Shown: one piece after another, positions 16,595 to 25,163 of the stretch
Layout of the letters: each line of letters starts with the position of its first letter
How positions within the stretch are numbered: the stretch's first letter is position 1
Source: Robertmurraya sp. FSL R5-0851
GTDB taxonomy: Bacteria > Bacillota > Bacilli > Bacillales > Cytobacillaceae
Reading direction: 5' to 3'
Length of the DNA stretch: 64,000 bases
Assembly (NCBI RefSeq): GCF_038002965.1
Contig: NZ_JBBOOE010000001.1
Location: forward strand, 1,841,001 to 1,905,000
Notes under the pieces: generated by a model
Told to the model about the DNA's origin: nothing
Database searches by the model: none
What the model saw: only the letters and a program-made list of their open reading frames with translations
Made by a program: the position numbers and the translations under genes

Positions 16595-17553
16595 TGAAAA
16601 GTGTAGTTCCACAAAAAAATGTATCAATGAGAGACGTGTTTGGCGATACACTGCTTAAATTTTCATTGGAATCCAGTCGAGTGTATGCGATAGATGGTGA
16701 CTTAGCGAACTCTACCAAACTAGATACAGTGGCTAATGGCAATCCAAAGAAGTTTCTACAAATGGGAATTGCTGAACAGAATATGATGAGTGTTGCTGCT
16801 GGCCTTGCGACAACGGGCTTACAGCCATGGGCATGTACATTCGCTGCCTTTTTGTCCAAACGGGCAATTGACCAAATACAAGTTCAAATTGCACAGCCAA
16901 AGCTAGATGTAAAAATGATTGGTGCTTATAGCGGTTTATTAACTGGTGTTACAGGAAAAACACACCAGGCACTTGAAGATATTGCGATCTTCCGCGCTCT
17001 TGCCAATATGGTTGTTCTTGCACCTGCAGATGCCATAGAAATGAAGCAAATGATGGAGTTTGCACATAAGTACGAAGGGCCTGTCTATATACGAATCGCA
17101 CGTGATCCGTATCCTGTAATTGTTGATGGTAAATATCAATTTGAATTCGGGAAAGCTGCTACCTTAAAAGATGGAAAGGATGTAACGATTATTTCGACGG
17201 GGACACAAACATGTCGTTCATTAGCTGCTGCGGAACAATTAGATACAGAAGGGATTTCAGTCGCGGTTGTTCATATGCCTACGATCAAACCTTTGGATAC
17301 TGCTGCAATTATTAAAGCAGCAAAAAGCACAGGAGTTATTGTAACCGCTGAGGAACATAGTATTTATGGTGGATTAGGAAGTGCAGTGGCAGAGGTACTA
17401 GTTGAAGAATGTCCAGTACCGATGTTACGTGTAGGTGTAAGAGATGTAAACTCTGAATCTGCGAATAATGACGACTTGCTTGAAAAGTATGGGCTTTCTG
17501 AAGGACATATTGTAAGAACAGTGAAAGAAGCATTGAAGAAGAAACAAAAATAA
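16594..17553 (+). CDS. Transketolase, C-terminal subunit
   Basis: A 319-residue protein with the pyrimidine-binding and C-terminal transketolase domains. The catalytic glutamate lies in MGIAEQNMMSVAAGLA near residue 60; GLTGVTGKTHQALEDIA near 115 and ITAEEHSIYGGLGSAVAE-like sequence near 250 follow. It forms the heteromeric enzyme with the preceding subunit and moves a two-carbon ketol group from a ketose to an aldehyde. The absence of sugar kinases in the locus suggests that the donor is not phosphorylated. Confidence 0.93.
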   Translation: MKSVVPQKNVSMRDVFGDTLLKFSLESSRVYAIDGDLANSTKLDTVANGNPKKFLQMGIAEQNMMSVAAGLATTGLQPWACTFAAFLSKRAIDQIQVQIAQPKLDVKMIGAYSGLLTGVTGKTHQALEDIAIFRALANMVVLAPADAIEMKQMMEFAHKYEGPVYIRIARDPYPVIVDGKYQFEFGKAATLKDGKDVTIISTGTQTCRSLAAAEQLDTEGISVAVVHMPTIKPLDTAAIIKAAKSTGVIVTAEEHSIYGGLGSAVAEVLVEECPVPMLRVGVRDVNSESANNDDLLEKYGLSEGHIVRTVKEALKKKQK

Positions 17554-17577
17554 ACAAATGAGAGGGGACTGGAAAGG

Positions 17578-19005
17578 ATGCAAACGAGTATCGTAACGGA
17601 AAAGCTTTTTATAGATGGAAAGTGGATCGAAACGTCAAACACACACAAAGTGTATAACAAATTCACGGGTGAGCTTTTTTCAGAAATTTGTGTAGCTGAT
17701 GAATTGAGAATAAATCAGGCAGTTGAAGCAGCGGTCCATGCACATAAACATACGCAGTTTCCAGCCGATTTCCGCTACCAAGTATTGATGAAAACGGCTG
17801 AACTATTGTTACAGGATGTTGATGCTTTAGCAGAGATTATTGCGAAGGAAGGGGGAAAGCCGATCACTGATGCTAAGGCAGAAGTGAGACGTTCAGCCTC
17901 TACCCTACAGATCGCTGCAGATGAAGCAAAAAAGCTAGTGGGTGAAATCATCCCGAACTACAATGTACAAGGCCGCTTTCTTTATACAATTAAAAAACCG
18001 GTCGGAGTAGTCGCAGCGATTACACCGTTTAATTTCCCACTGAATTTAGTAGTTCATAAAGTTGCACCTGCACTTGCAGCAGGTAATCCAGTGATTCTAA
18101 AACCAGCATCCGACACAGCCACCATTGCTATTAAACTATGTGAATTGTTAGAACAAGCCGGTGTTCCTAAAGGTTACTTACACTGTGTAATAGGAAGCGG
18201 TGGAACTGTAGGGGAACAGCTTTTAAACGATGAAAGAATTTCTCATTATACATTTACTGGATCACCAGCAGTAGGAAAGCATATACAAAAAACGATTGGT
18301 TTAAGAAAAGCGACATTGGAGCTTGGGTCAAACTCTGCTACGATCGTTCATGGAGATGCGGACATTTCGAAAGCAGCCGCAAAACTTGCTAAGATGGCAT
18401 TTGCACATGCTGGACAAATATGTATTTCAGTACAGAGAATATTTGTTCAAAACTCAGTAAAGGAAAAGTTTCTTGAACTATTTTTAAACGAAGTATCTCG
18501 CCTAAAGGTAGGAGATCCTCTCGACCCAGAAACCGTTGTTGGTCCGATGATAAGTGTAAAAGAAGCGAAGCGAATTGAGCAGTGGGTAGAGGAAGCTGCA
18601 TCTGCTGGTGCAGAAATACTAACAGGCGGAAAACGTGAGGGAAGTATTTATTATCCGACAGTCATTACAAATATAAAAAAGGGAATGAAAGTGGCAGACG
18701 AAGAAGCATTCGCTCCAGTAGTAACTGTGACCACGTACGAAACCTTAGAAGAGGCGATTGAATTGGTGAATGATTCAAAATATGGCCTTCAAGCTGGTAT
18801 TTACACATCTGATTTAAGTCTTTCTTATAAAATTCCATACCTTCTTGAAGTTGGTGGAGTTGTAATCAACGATACTTGCTGTTTCCGGACAGATCAGATG
18901 CCATATGGTGGAGTAAAAGAAAGTGGGAATGGCAAGGAAGGTCCAGCTTACGCCATTCAGGAACTTGTTGAAACAGTAACTGTCGTAGTAAACCTCGAAA
19001 ATTAA
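17578..19005 (+). CDS. NAD(P)-dependent aldehyde dehydrogenase
   Basis: A 475-residue aldehyde dehydrogenase of full length. The cofactor-site PFNFPLNLVVHK is near residue 145, the glycine motif FTGSPAVGKHI near 220, the catalytic glutamate in TLELGSNSA near 248, and the catalytic cysteine in HAGQICISVQR near 282. It resembles the succinate-semialdehyde/lactaldehyde/glyceraldehyde branch. In this operon it should oxidise the aldehyde released by the transketolase, for example tartrate semialdehyde or glycolaldehyde. The family alone does not fix the substrate. Confidence 0.9.
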   Translation: MQTSIVTEKLFIDGKWIETSNTHKVYNKFTGELFSEICVADELRINQAVEAAVHAHKHTQFPADFRYQVLMKTAELLLQDVDALAEIIAKEGGKPITDAKAEVRRSASTLQIAADEAKKLVGEIIPNYNVQGRFLYTIKKPVGVVAAITPFNFPLNLVVHKVAPALAAGNPVILKPASDTATIAIKLCELLEQAGVPKGYLHCVIGSGGTVGEQLLNDERISHYTFTGSPAVGKHIQKTIGLRKATLELGSNSATIVHGDADISKAAAKLAKMAFAHAGQICISVQRIFVQNSVKEKFLELFLNEVSRLKVGDPLDPETVVGPMISVKEAKRIEQWVEEAASAGAEILTGGKREGSIYYPTVITNIKKGMKVADEEAFAPVVTVTTYETLEEAIELVNDSKYGLQAGIYTSDLSLSYKIPYLLEVGGVVINDTCCFRTDQMPYGGVKESGNGKEGPAYAIQELVETVTVVVNLEN

Positions 19006-19045
19006 TATAATCTATAAATAAATATTTTAGAAGGGTTGGTTAAAA

Positions 19046-20134
19046 ATGAAAACCTTTAAGATTGCCGTCATCCCAGGTGATGGAATCGGTCCCGAAGTGA
19101 TTAATGAAGGAATCAAGCTGATGACTCGAATCGCTGAATTGGACGGACGAATGAAATTCCAATTTACACATTTCTCATGGGGATGCGAATATTATTTGAA
19201 GCATGGGAGGATGATGGATGAGGATGGTATTGAACAGTTGAAAAGCTTTGATGCCATCTATCTTGGGGCAGTTGGCTATCCAGGTGTTCCAGATCATATT
19301 TCACTTTGGGATCTCCTTTTAAGAATCCGTAAAGAGTTTGATCAATACGTAAATATTCGCCCTATTACTCTTTTAAACGGTGCACCTTGTCCCATAGTAG
19401 GAGGAAGTAAAGATACGATTGATATGCTCTTCATCAGAGAGAATAGTGAGGGAGAGTATGCAGGAGCTGGAGACTGGCTTTTCAAAGGAAAGCCTCAGGA
19501 AGTGGTTCTCCAGACAGGTGTCTTTTCAAGAGTAGGTACCGAGCGAATTATTCGTTATGCATTTGAAACAGCATCTAGAGAAGGAAAGACTCTAACTAGT
19601 ATTAGTAAAGGAAATGCCCTGAACTATTCAATGGTATTCTGGGATCAAGTGTTTGAGGAAGTGGGTAAGGAATACCCAAATGTTCAAACCTACTCCTATT
19701 TAGTGGATGCAGCAGCTATGTTTATGATTAAGGATCCAAAGAGATTTGAAGTAGTAGTAACTTCGAACTTATTCGGTGATATACTAACCGATTTGGGAGC
19801 GGCACTGGCAGGAGGATTAGGATTGGCGGCTGGAGCTAATATTAATCCAGAAAGAAAGTACCCTTCCATGTTTGAACCGATTCATGGATCAGCACCAGAT
19901 ATTGCTGGAAAGGGCATGGCAAACCCACTAGCAGCTATTTGGTCTGCCAGTCAAATGTTTGACTTCTTTGGTTTCGAGGATATTGGGAAGCAGATCCTCC
20001 ATTCCATGGAGAAAACACTAGAAGAGGGTTCAATACTTACTCCAGATTTGGGTGGTTATGCTTCTACTTCAGAGGTTGGGGCAAGTGTGGGTGAAATATA
20101 TACGGAAATGATAAAATCACGGACATCAGTATGA
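19046..20134 (+). CDS. Tartrate / D-malate dehydrogenase family (decarboxylating hydroxyacid dehydrogenase)
   Basis: A 362-residue member of the isocitrate/isopropylmalate dehydrogenase superfamily. Seen are IPGDGIGPEVI at residue 7, FIRENSEGEYAG near 130, and the metal and NAD region NLFGDILTDLGAALAGGLGLA near 235 and FEPIHGSAPDIAGKGMANP near 272. The short FIRENSEGEY form and length match TtuC tartrate dehydrogenase and D-malate dehydrogenase better than LeuB. Such enzymes oxidise and decarboxylate a 2-hydroxy acid: D-malate to pyruvate, or tartrate to glycerate. It is the last gene of the transketolase unit, fitting a C4 hydroxy-diacid as the final pathway-specific metabolite. Confidence 0.87.
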   Translation: MKTFKIAVIPGDGIGPEVINEGIKLMTRIAELDGRMKFQFTHFSWGCEYYLKHGRMMDEDGIEQLKSFDAIYLGAVGYPGVPDHISLWDLLLRIRKEFDQYVNIRPITLLNGAPCPIVGGSKDTIDMLFIRENSEGEYAGAGDWLFKGKPQEVVLQTGVFSRVGTERIIRYAFETASREGKTLTSISKGNALNYSMVFWDQVFEEVGKEYPNVQTYSYLVDAAAMFMIKDPKRFEVVVTSNLFGDILTDLGAALAGGLGLAAGANINPERKYPSMFEPIHGSAPDIAGKGMANPLAAIWSASQMFDFFGFEDIGKQILHSMEKTLEEGSILTPDLGGYASTSEVGASVGEIYTEMIKSRTSV

Positions 20135-20226
20135 AACATAACCTAAACAACAGATAAAAGTGATAGTTAGACCTCGAATTTAGTTCTATTGAAGTAGATG
20201 ATAATTTAGAATAGTACAAGTAAATT

Positions 20227-20267
20227 AAAGGGGGTTGGTAGTTAAAGAATTACCAACCCCCTTTTTC
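20227..20267 (+). terminator. Strong intrinsic terminator ending the sugar-acid locus
   Basis: AAAGGGGGTTGGTA pairs with TACCAACCCCCTTT across 10 bases and runs into a T-tract. The rest of 20135-20419 holds nothing else recognisable. Confidence 0.92.
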
Positions 20268-20419
20268 TGTTTAAAAAGGAAGAAAATCCATTTAAGGAAA
20301 GTGGATGGTGTGATCTTATTGAAATAGGATGGGTAAGAATCATGCATTGTATGGTATTATTCGAATATAAAAAACCAACATACAATTATTATATTAAACC
20401 ACCTATGGAGATGATAAGC

Positions 20420-20866
20420 ATGGTCTGGACTATTTTGTTTTTAATTCTTATAAGTCTAGTAAAAGTATTACCAACCGTTCTTCCACTAGGAGCAGTGGAA
20501 TGGATTATGAGTAAGTTTGCAACTCATGCGAAGCTTGATGATCAAAAGGTTTCAGTAACTATAGATAATTTTTCTTTAGATCATGAAGAGAAGATGGTAT
20601 TTATTAAGTACTTTAATGAAGCGATCTTTATGGAGAAATATTATATTTATCCAGGAACAGAACAGTCATTTTTACCACCAGAAAAGAATGGAAAACACAT
20701 CATTATTGACGCGAAAATGGGGAACATCGATGTAAGACTATATCTATATAATGAAAGAAACTCAATCGATGTAGTCAAACAGTTCAAGAAAAAGGTAATA
20801 GTATATAATATCCATTCAGAAAATTTACAAGAGTACTTTATAGCAAAAGGTGAGAGAGTCATTTAA
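20420..20866 (+). CDS. YfmQ family protein (membrane-anchored, unknown function)
   Basis: About 148 residues: one N-terminal hydrophobic segment (residues 3-22) and a soluble domain with VEWIMSKFATHAKL, FIKYFNEAIFMEKYYIYPG and IDVRLYLYNERN. This matches my recollection of the YfmQ family of Bacillus, which has no assigned function. The frame is open from 20342, but the ATG at 20420 has a GGAG nine bases upstream and begins directly with the membrane segment. Confidence 0.7.
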   Translation: MVWTILFLILISLVKVLPTVLPLGAVEWIMSKFATHAKLDDQKVSVTIDNFSLDHEEKMVFIKYFNEAIFMEKYYIYPGTEQSFLPPEKNGKHIIIDAKMGNIDVRLYLYNERNSIDVVKQFKKKVIVYNIHSENLQEYFIAKGERVI

Positions 20867-20877
20867 TCTTTAACAAA

Positions 20878-20919
20878 AACGAAAGGAATCACCAATGTAG
20901 GTGCCTTTCGTTTTTTTAT
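20878..20919 (+). terminator. Intrinsic terminator shared by convergent genes
   Basis: AAACGAAAGG pairs with CCTTTCGTTT, with T-run on the plus strand and A-run on the other side, so it can serve both the YfmQ-like gene and the MocR gene. Confidence 0.85.
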
Positions 20920-22373
20920 TATTTTTTTAGCTTTACAAACGCTCGTTTTAATCTTTGTACCCCTTCAGAAATGAGATGGGAGTCTACTCGACCAAAGGTA
21001 AGCCGAATATAGCCTTTTTCTGATCCAAAAAGAGAACCAGGAACGAAAGCCACCCCATTACGTAACGATTCTTCAAGCAGATGAAATTCATTTACATCTC
21101 CATGCAAGCTACACCAAATATGGATTCCACCCTCAGGAACATGGAAAGATAATTCGCTGGTAAGCTCTTCTTTTAAGGAAGAAATAAGAATATTTCTTTT
21201 CTCTGTTAGTAGTGCTTTTAAAGATTTTAGGTTTTGATCAAAGTAATGTGACTGTATATATTCACTTGCCAACCATTGTGGGAAAATACTATGTCCAAAA
21301 TCAATCTGTTGTTTGGCATCTGCTAGACGCTGAATAATTTTATCCGGACCAATAATCCAACCAATTCTTAATCCAGAAGCTGCAATCTTAGAAAAAGAAC
21401 TGATATATAAAACACTTCCTGTTTCGTCAATAGACTTCAGGGAAGAGGTTTCGATTTCTTCTGAAAAGGATATAAGACTATAAGGATCGTCCTCCACCAC
21501 TGGAATCCCTAGTTCATTTGTAATTTCTAGTACTCTTTTTCTTTTTTCAATAGGCAGAATGGTACCAGTTGGATTTTGAAAAATGGGATTTAAAAATAGC
21601 ATTTTAATATTATGCTTTTGATGCAATTTTATAATATCCTCTGGATTCATCCCATCTTCATTGACAGGAAGTTTAAAGGTTTTTAACCCCATTGTTCGAA
21701 AGATAGGGAGGGAGTGGGCATAAGAAGGATCCTCATACGCGATAGCATCTCCCTTTTCTAATAAACATTGAGCAACTAAATACAATGCCTGTTGTGCTCC
21801 TGACGTAATAAGAATAGATTGACTCGAGCAATCGATATGTTTATGTGTTTTTAAATGAGCAACCAAGCTATTGCGAAGCTCAAGGTTTCCTTGTGGATGG
21901 TCATATCCTAATGATTGTTGGAAATCATTCTTTGATAAGATTTCTTTGAACATCTTGGTCGGCATTAAATCACTTGCTAATTCCCCGCTAGCAAAGTTAA
22001 TTAAATTTTTTTCTAACACTTCATCCCTGATCTGTTGAAACAAAGGTAGATTAGGTAAAAAAGAGCCGCGTTCAACATAGAGATCCCAATTTGGGACCCG
22101 TGATCGAGTTAACCCCCAAACATCTGAGTGTACCCTTGTTCCACTCCCTTTGATCCGTTCAATCATGCCATTCGAATATAATACATCATAGGCTGTTACA
22201 ATAGTCGCTCGATTCACTTCTAATTCTTTTGCTAACTTTCGTTCAGAAGGCAGAATGGTTCCAGGGGGATACTCTCCGTAGGCAATTCTCTTTTGAATAT
22301 AATTAGCTATTTGTTGATAAATAGGGATATCTAATTGTTTGTCTGGTCTCCATTCCATTGTCTTCACCATCAT
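20919..22373 (-). CDS. MocR-type regulator: GntR DNA-binding domain fused to an aminotransferase-like domain
   Basis: A 484-residue fusion. The N-terminal winged helix is of GntR type (IPIYQQIANYIQKRIAYGEY, then GTILPSERKLAKELEVNRATIV near residue 40). The rest is a class I aminotransferase fold with the PLP region: VEDDPYSLI near residue 300 and the lysine segment ISSFSKIAASGLRIGW near 335. MocR regulators sense PLP or amino acid derivatives (for example PdxR, GabR). No pdx or gab gene is adjacent; the nearest divergent gene encodes a 64-residue membrane protein. The first ATG lacks a clear ribosome site; an ATG 15 bases further in is possible. Confidence 0.9.
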   Translation of the reverse strand: MMVKTMEWRPDKQLDIPIYQQIANYIQKRIAYGEYPPGTILPSERKLAKELEVNRATIVTAYDVLYSNGMIERIKGSGTRVHSDVWGLTRSRVPNWDLYVERGSFLPNLPLFQQIRDEVLEKNLINFASGELASDLMPTKMFKEILSKNDFQQSLGYDHPQGNLELRNSLVAHLKTHKHIDCSSQSILITSGAQQALYLVAQCLLEKGDAIAYEDPSYAHSLPIFRTMGLKTFKLPVNEDGMNPEDIIKLHQKHNIKMLFLNPIFQNPTGTILPIEKRKRVLEITNELGIPVVEDDPYSLISFSEEIETSSLKSIDETGSVLYISSFSKIAASGLRIGWIIGPDKIIQRLADAKQQIDFGHSIFPQWLASEYIQSHYFDQNLKSLKALLTEKRNILISSLKEELTSELSFHVPEGGIHIWCSLHGDVNEFHLLEESLRNGVAFVPGSLFGSEKGYIRLTFGRVDSHLISEGVQRLKRAFVKLKK

Positions 22374-22556
22374 TGAATTTAAGATACTTTATTATATCGA
22401 AGGAAGGAAGAATAAGAAAATATTTACCCTTTATTTCAAAGTTTCTTCTGATTGGATGGCCAGTAATTTGGAAAATTGGATGGGTTAAATGAGTGGGTTG
22501 ATCTGTATAATTGAGATAAGAGTATTTTTGATTAATTTGTCAACAAGAGGTGTAAG

Positions 22557-22751
22557 ATGTTATTTCTGATTATTTTAGTATTTATTGTCCTGATTATTTC
22601 GGTCATACTTACGTTAGTAATAACAGGGAAGAGCGACGAAAACTATAGGAGTTCTGTCAAGAGGAATACTATAAACCTCTCCCTTATCTATATAGTTATT
22701 ATTGTCTTGTCATTAATTGCCCTTGGTGGCTATATATGGTGGCAAACGTAA
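22557..22751 (+). CDS. Small two-segment membrane protein, unknown
   Basis: A 64-residue protein with two hydrophobic segments (residues 1-24 and 43-60) joined by a polar loop containing KSDENYRSSVKRN. The ribosome site AGAGGTG lies six bases before the ATG. I do not recognise the family. It is divergent from the MocR gene with about 180 bases between the starts and could be its target. Confidence 0.6.
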   Translation: MLFLIILVFIVLIISVILTLVITGKSDENYRSSVKRNTINLSLIYIVIIVLSLIALGGYIWWQT

Positions 22752-22809
22752 ATTTTATAAAAACTAATACTGAACTACCAATGACTTTTTGGTGGTTTTT
22801 CTATTTCAC

Positions 22810-22839
22810 TTGACAATAGAGGTCTAACTGGAGTAATTT
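22810..22839 (+). promoter_or_regulatory. Promoter of the marR-exporter operon
   Basis: TTGACA at 22810 followed 18 bases later by TAATTT; the -10 region lies inside the MarR operator. Confidence 0.55.
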
Positions 22840-22862
22840 ATCTAATAGGGTTAGATAAATTA
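22834..22862 (+). promoter_or_regulatory. MarR operator 1: perfect 12-bp inverted repeat
   Basis: TAATTTATCTAA-TAGGG-TTAGATAAATTA, overlapping the -10 region and ending 14 bases before the marR start. The core ATCTAA-N5-TTAGAT recurs before the exporter genes. Confidence 0.8.
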
Positions 22863-22876
22863 GAAGGGAGCTTACG

Positions 22877-23302
22877 ATGGATTATAAAGAGTTGGCGGAA
22901 GAACTGTTACGTAATATGACGAGAACAGCTAAGATGCCATTTCAGAAAAAAGTAGAAGATATTTCACATGGAGAGAAGAAAATTTTAGGATTCCTTACGT
23001 TTGCCAAGAGCAGTGCTACTTCAGGTGAACTGAGTGAGGCATTATATCTTACGACTCCTCGTGTGGCATCGGCACTGAATAGCTTGTCCAAAAAGGGATT
23101 TATTCAGCGAAGCAGAGACGCTAATGATAAACGCATTGTCATTGTCACCATTACTGAAGAGGGAACTCACTTTATGGAGGAAGAACGCAAAGAGGCGTTA
23201 ATGATGATTGAGCAAACACTTGAAAAGCTTGGAGAACATGATGCGAAAGAATTTGTTCGTATCTTAAAAAGAATAACCGACATTACTATTGAAAGTGAGT
23301 AA
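22877..23302 (+). CDS. MarR family transcriptional regulator of an ABC exporter
   Basis: A 141-residue winged-helix regulator. The DNA-binding region reads SSATSGELSEALYLTTPRVASALNSLSKKGFIQRSRDANDKRIVIVTITEEG, split here by residues 48-95, with the usual wing. Its operator overlaps its own promoter and a second copy lies before the ABC genes, so it should repress both. It probably responds to a toxic substrate of the exporter. Confidence 0.9.
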   Translation: MDYKELAEELLRNMTRTAKMPFQKKVEDISHGEKKILGFLTFAKSSATSGELSEALYLTTPRVASALNSLSKKGFIQRSRDANDKRIVIVTITEEGTHFMEEERKEALMMIEQTLEKLGEHDAKEFVRILKRITDITIESE

Positions 23303-23349
23303 AACATGATGCAGGCACAAAGTATTCGTCTGCTTTTTATTAATAAAGT

Positions 23350-23366
23350 ATCTAACACTATTAGAT
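23350..23366 (+). promoter_or_regulatory. MarR operator 2 before the exporter genes
   Basis: ATCTAA-CACTA-TTAGAT, the same 6-bp arms and 5-base spacer as in operator 1, 34 bases before the first exporter gene. Confidence 0.7.
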
Positions 23367-23399
23367 TTATAGAGAGATCTACTGTTAGGGGGTATATGA

Positions 23400-25163
23400 A
23401 TGATAAAAATATTTAAGCATCTTCAGGGCAAAGACTGGTTATTAATTATGTGTAGTTTGGTGTTTATTATTGCACAGGTTTGGCTTGATTTAAAGCTCCC
23501 TGACTATATGTATGAAATAACCATGCTCGTCCAGACAGAAGGAAGTAAAATGAGTGAGGTTCTCGTTCAAGGGGGATACATGCTTCTTTGTGCAGTGGGC
23601 AGTATGATAGCGGCAATGATTACTGGCTTTTTTGCCGCAAAAGTTGCAGCGGGATTTTCTGTTCGTCTCCGAGGAATGGTATTTGAAAAAACCATGTCTT
23701 TTTCGATGGAAGAAATCAATGGTTTTTCTACATCTAGTTTGATCACTCGATCAACCAACGATATTACACAAATTCAATTGTTGATCGCTACTGGACTTCA
23801 AGTACTGGTCAAAGCTCCAATTTTAGCGGTTTGGGCTGTTTTTAAAATTATGGGTAAAAGCTGGGAGTGGACAGCTGCCACAGGGTTCGCCGTTTTATTT
23901 CTTATAGTGATGCTTTCAATCATAATTATTGTCGCCTTGCCGAAATTTAAAGTGATTCAGACTTTAACTGATAACCTTAATCGTGTAACAAGGGAACACT
24001 TGACCGGGATTCGCGTTGTTCATGCCTACAACGCTGGAGCCTATCAGGAAGAGAAATTTGAACAAGCGAACAATGATCTCACGAATACGAATTTATTTAC
24101 AAGCCGAGTGATGGCAATATTGATGCCAACGATGGGACTCATCATGTCTGGTCTCGGTCTAGTCATTTATTGGATTGGAGCCTTTTTAATCAACCAGGCT
24201 GCCATACCTGATCGATTATCCTTGTTCTCAGAAATGGTTGTATTCTCGTCATATGCAGTGCAGGTAATCATGGCCTTTATGATGCTTTCGTTTGTGTTTA
24301 TTATGCTTCCTCGGGCATCTGTCTCTGCTAAACGTATTAACGAAGTACTAAATACAAAGGCAAAAATTATAGATGGAAACTTGACGGATGGAAAGGAAGG
24401 TCTTTCCGGAGAAATTGAATTCCGTAATGTTAGTTTTAAATACCCAGACGCAAAAGACTATATTCTTCGTAACATCAGTTTTTCAGCTCATAAAGGAGAA
24501 ACGGTGGCAATTATTGGGTCAACCGGTAGTGGGAAAACTTCATTAGTAAATTTGATCCCACGATTTTATGATGCTATGGAGGGAGAAATTTTCATTAATG
24601 GAGTGAACGTAAAAAATTATTCTCAGGAAGCATTACACGATAAGCTAGGGTATGTATCTCAAAAAGCTGTTTTATTCAGAGGTACCGTGTCTTCCAATGT
24701 AGCATACGGCCACAACATAGACATCGTATCAGAAGAAACAAGTATTAAAAAAGCGATAGAAATTGCACAAGCAACAGAGTTTGTTGAAAAAATGGAGAAT
24801 CAGTACGAAGGTGAGATTGCTCAAGGTGGTACAAATATTTCTGGAGGACAGAAACAAAGATTGTCTATCGCACGCGCGATTTTCAAACAACCTGAAATTT
24901 ATTTGTTCGATGATTCATTTTCTGCATTAGATTATAAGACAGATCGAATATTGCGTTCGTTACTGAAAAAAGAAATTAAGGATGCCACAACGATCATCGT
25001 TGCACAACGAATAGGTACGATTAAAGATGCAGACCGAATTGTTGTTTTAGACGATGGGGAAGTCGTCGGCATGGGAACGCATCAAGAGCTTATGATCAAT
25101 TGCGAGGTATATCAAGAAATTGCGTATTCTCAGTTGTCAAAGGAGGAGCTTGAAATTGGGTAA
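23400..25163 (+). CDS. Heterodimeric ABC exporter, subunit with degenerate ATP site
   Basis: A 587-residue half-transporter: six hydrophobic segments (residues 1-310) and an ATPase domain. The Walker A is GSTGSGKTS (near 373) and the signature ISGGQKQR (near 480). The Walker B end reads FDDSFSALD, so the catalytic glutamate is aspartate, and the H-loop reads VAQRIGTI, so the switch histidine is glutamine. These changes are typical of the degenerate site of heterodimeric exporters such as TM287/288, BmrCD and YfiBC. Its gene overlaps the next by 8 bases. Substrate is unknown; multidrug export is likely from the MarR context. Confidence 0.92.
   Translation: MIKIFKHLQGKDWLLIMCSLVFIIAQVWLDLKLPDYMYEITMLVQTEGSKMSEVLVQGGYMLLCAVGSMIAAMITGFFAAKVAAGFSVRLRGMVFEKTMSFSMEEINGFSTSSLITRSTNDITQIQLLIATGLQVLVKAPILAVWAVFKIMGKSWEWTAATGFAVLFLIVMLSIIIIVALPKFKVIQTLTDNLNRVTREHLTGIRVVHAYNAGAYQEEKFEQANNDLTNTNLFTSRVMAILMPTMGLIMSGLGLVIYWIGAFLINQAAIPDRLSLFSEMVVFSSYAVQVIMAFMMLSFVFIMLPRASVSAKRINEVLNTKAKIIDGNLTDGKEGLSGEIEFRNVSFKYPDAKDYILRNISFSAHKGETVAIIGSTGSGKTSLVNLIPRFYDAMEGEIFINGVNVKNYSQEALHDKLGYVSQKAVLFRGTVSSNVAYGHNIDIVSEETSIKKAIEIAQATEFVEKMENQYEGEIAQGGTNISGGQKQRLSIARAIFKQPEIYLFDDSFSALDYKTDRILRSLLKKEIKDATTIIVAQRIGTIKDADRIVVLDDGEVVGMGTHQELMINCEVYQEIAYSQLSKEELEIG

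Noticed and set aside
10514..20134. Sulfoquinovose degradation by the sulfo-transketolase route
   Set aside because: A split transketolase and aldehyde dehydrogenase are present, but no sulfoquinovosidase, isomerase or sulfonate exporter gene was seen, while tartrate-type dehydrogenase and polyol dehydrogenases do not fit.
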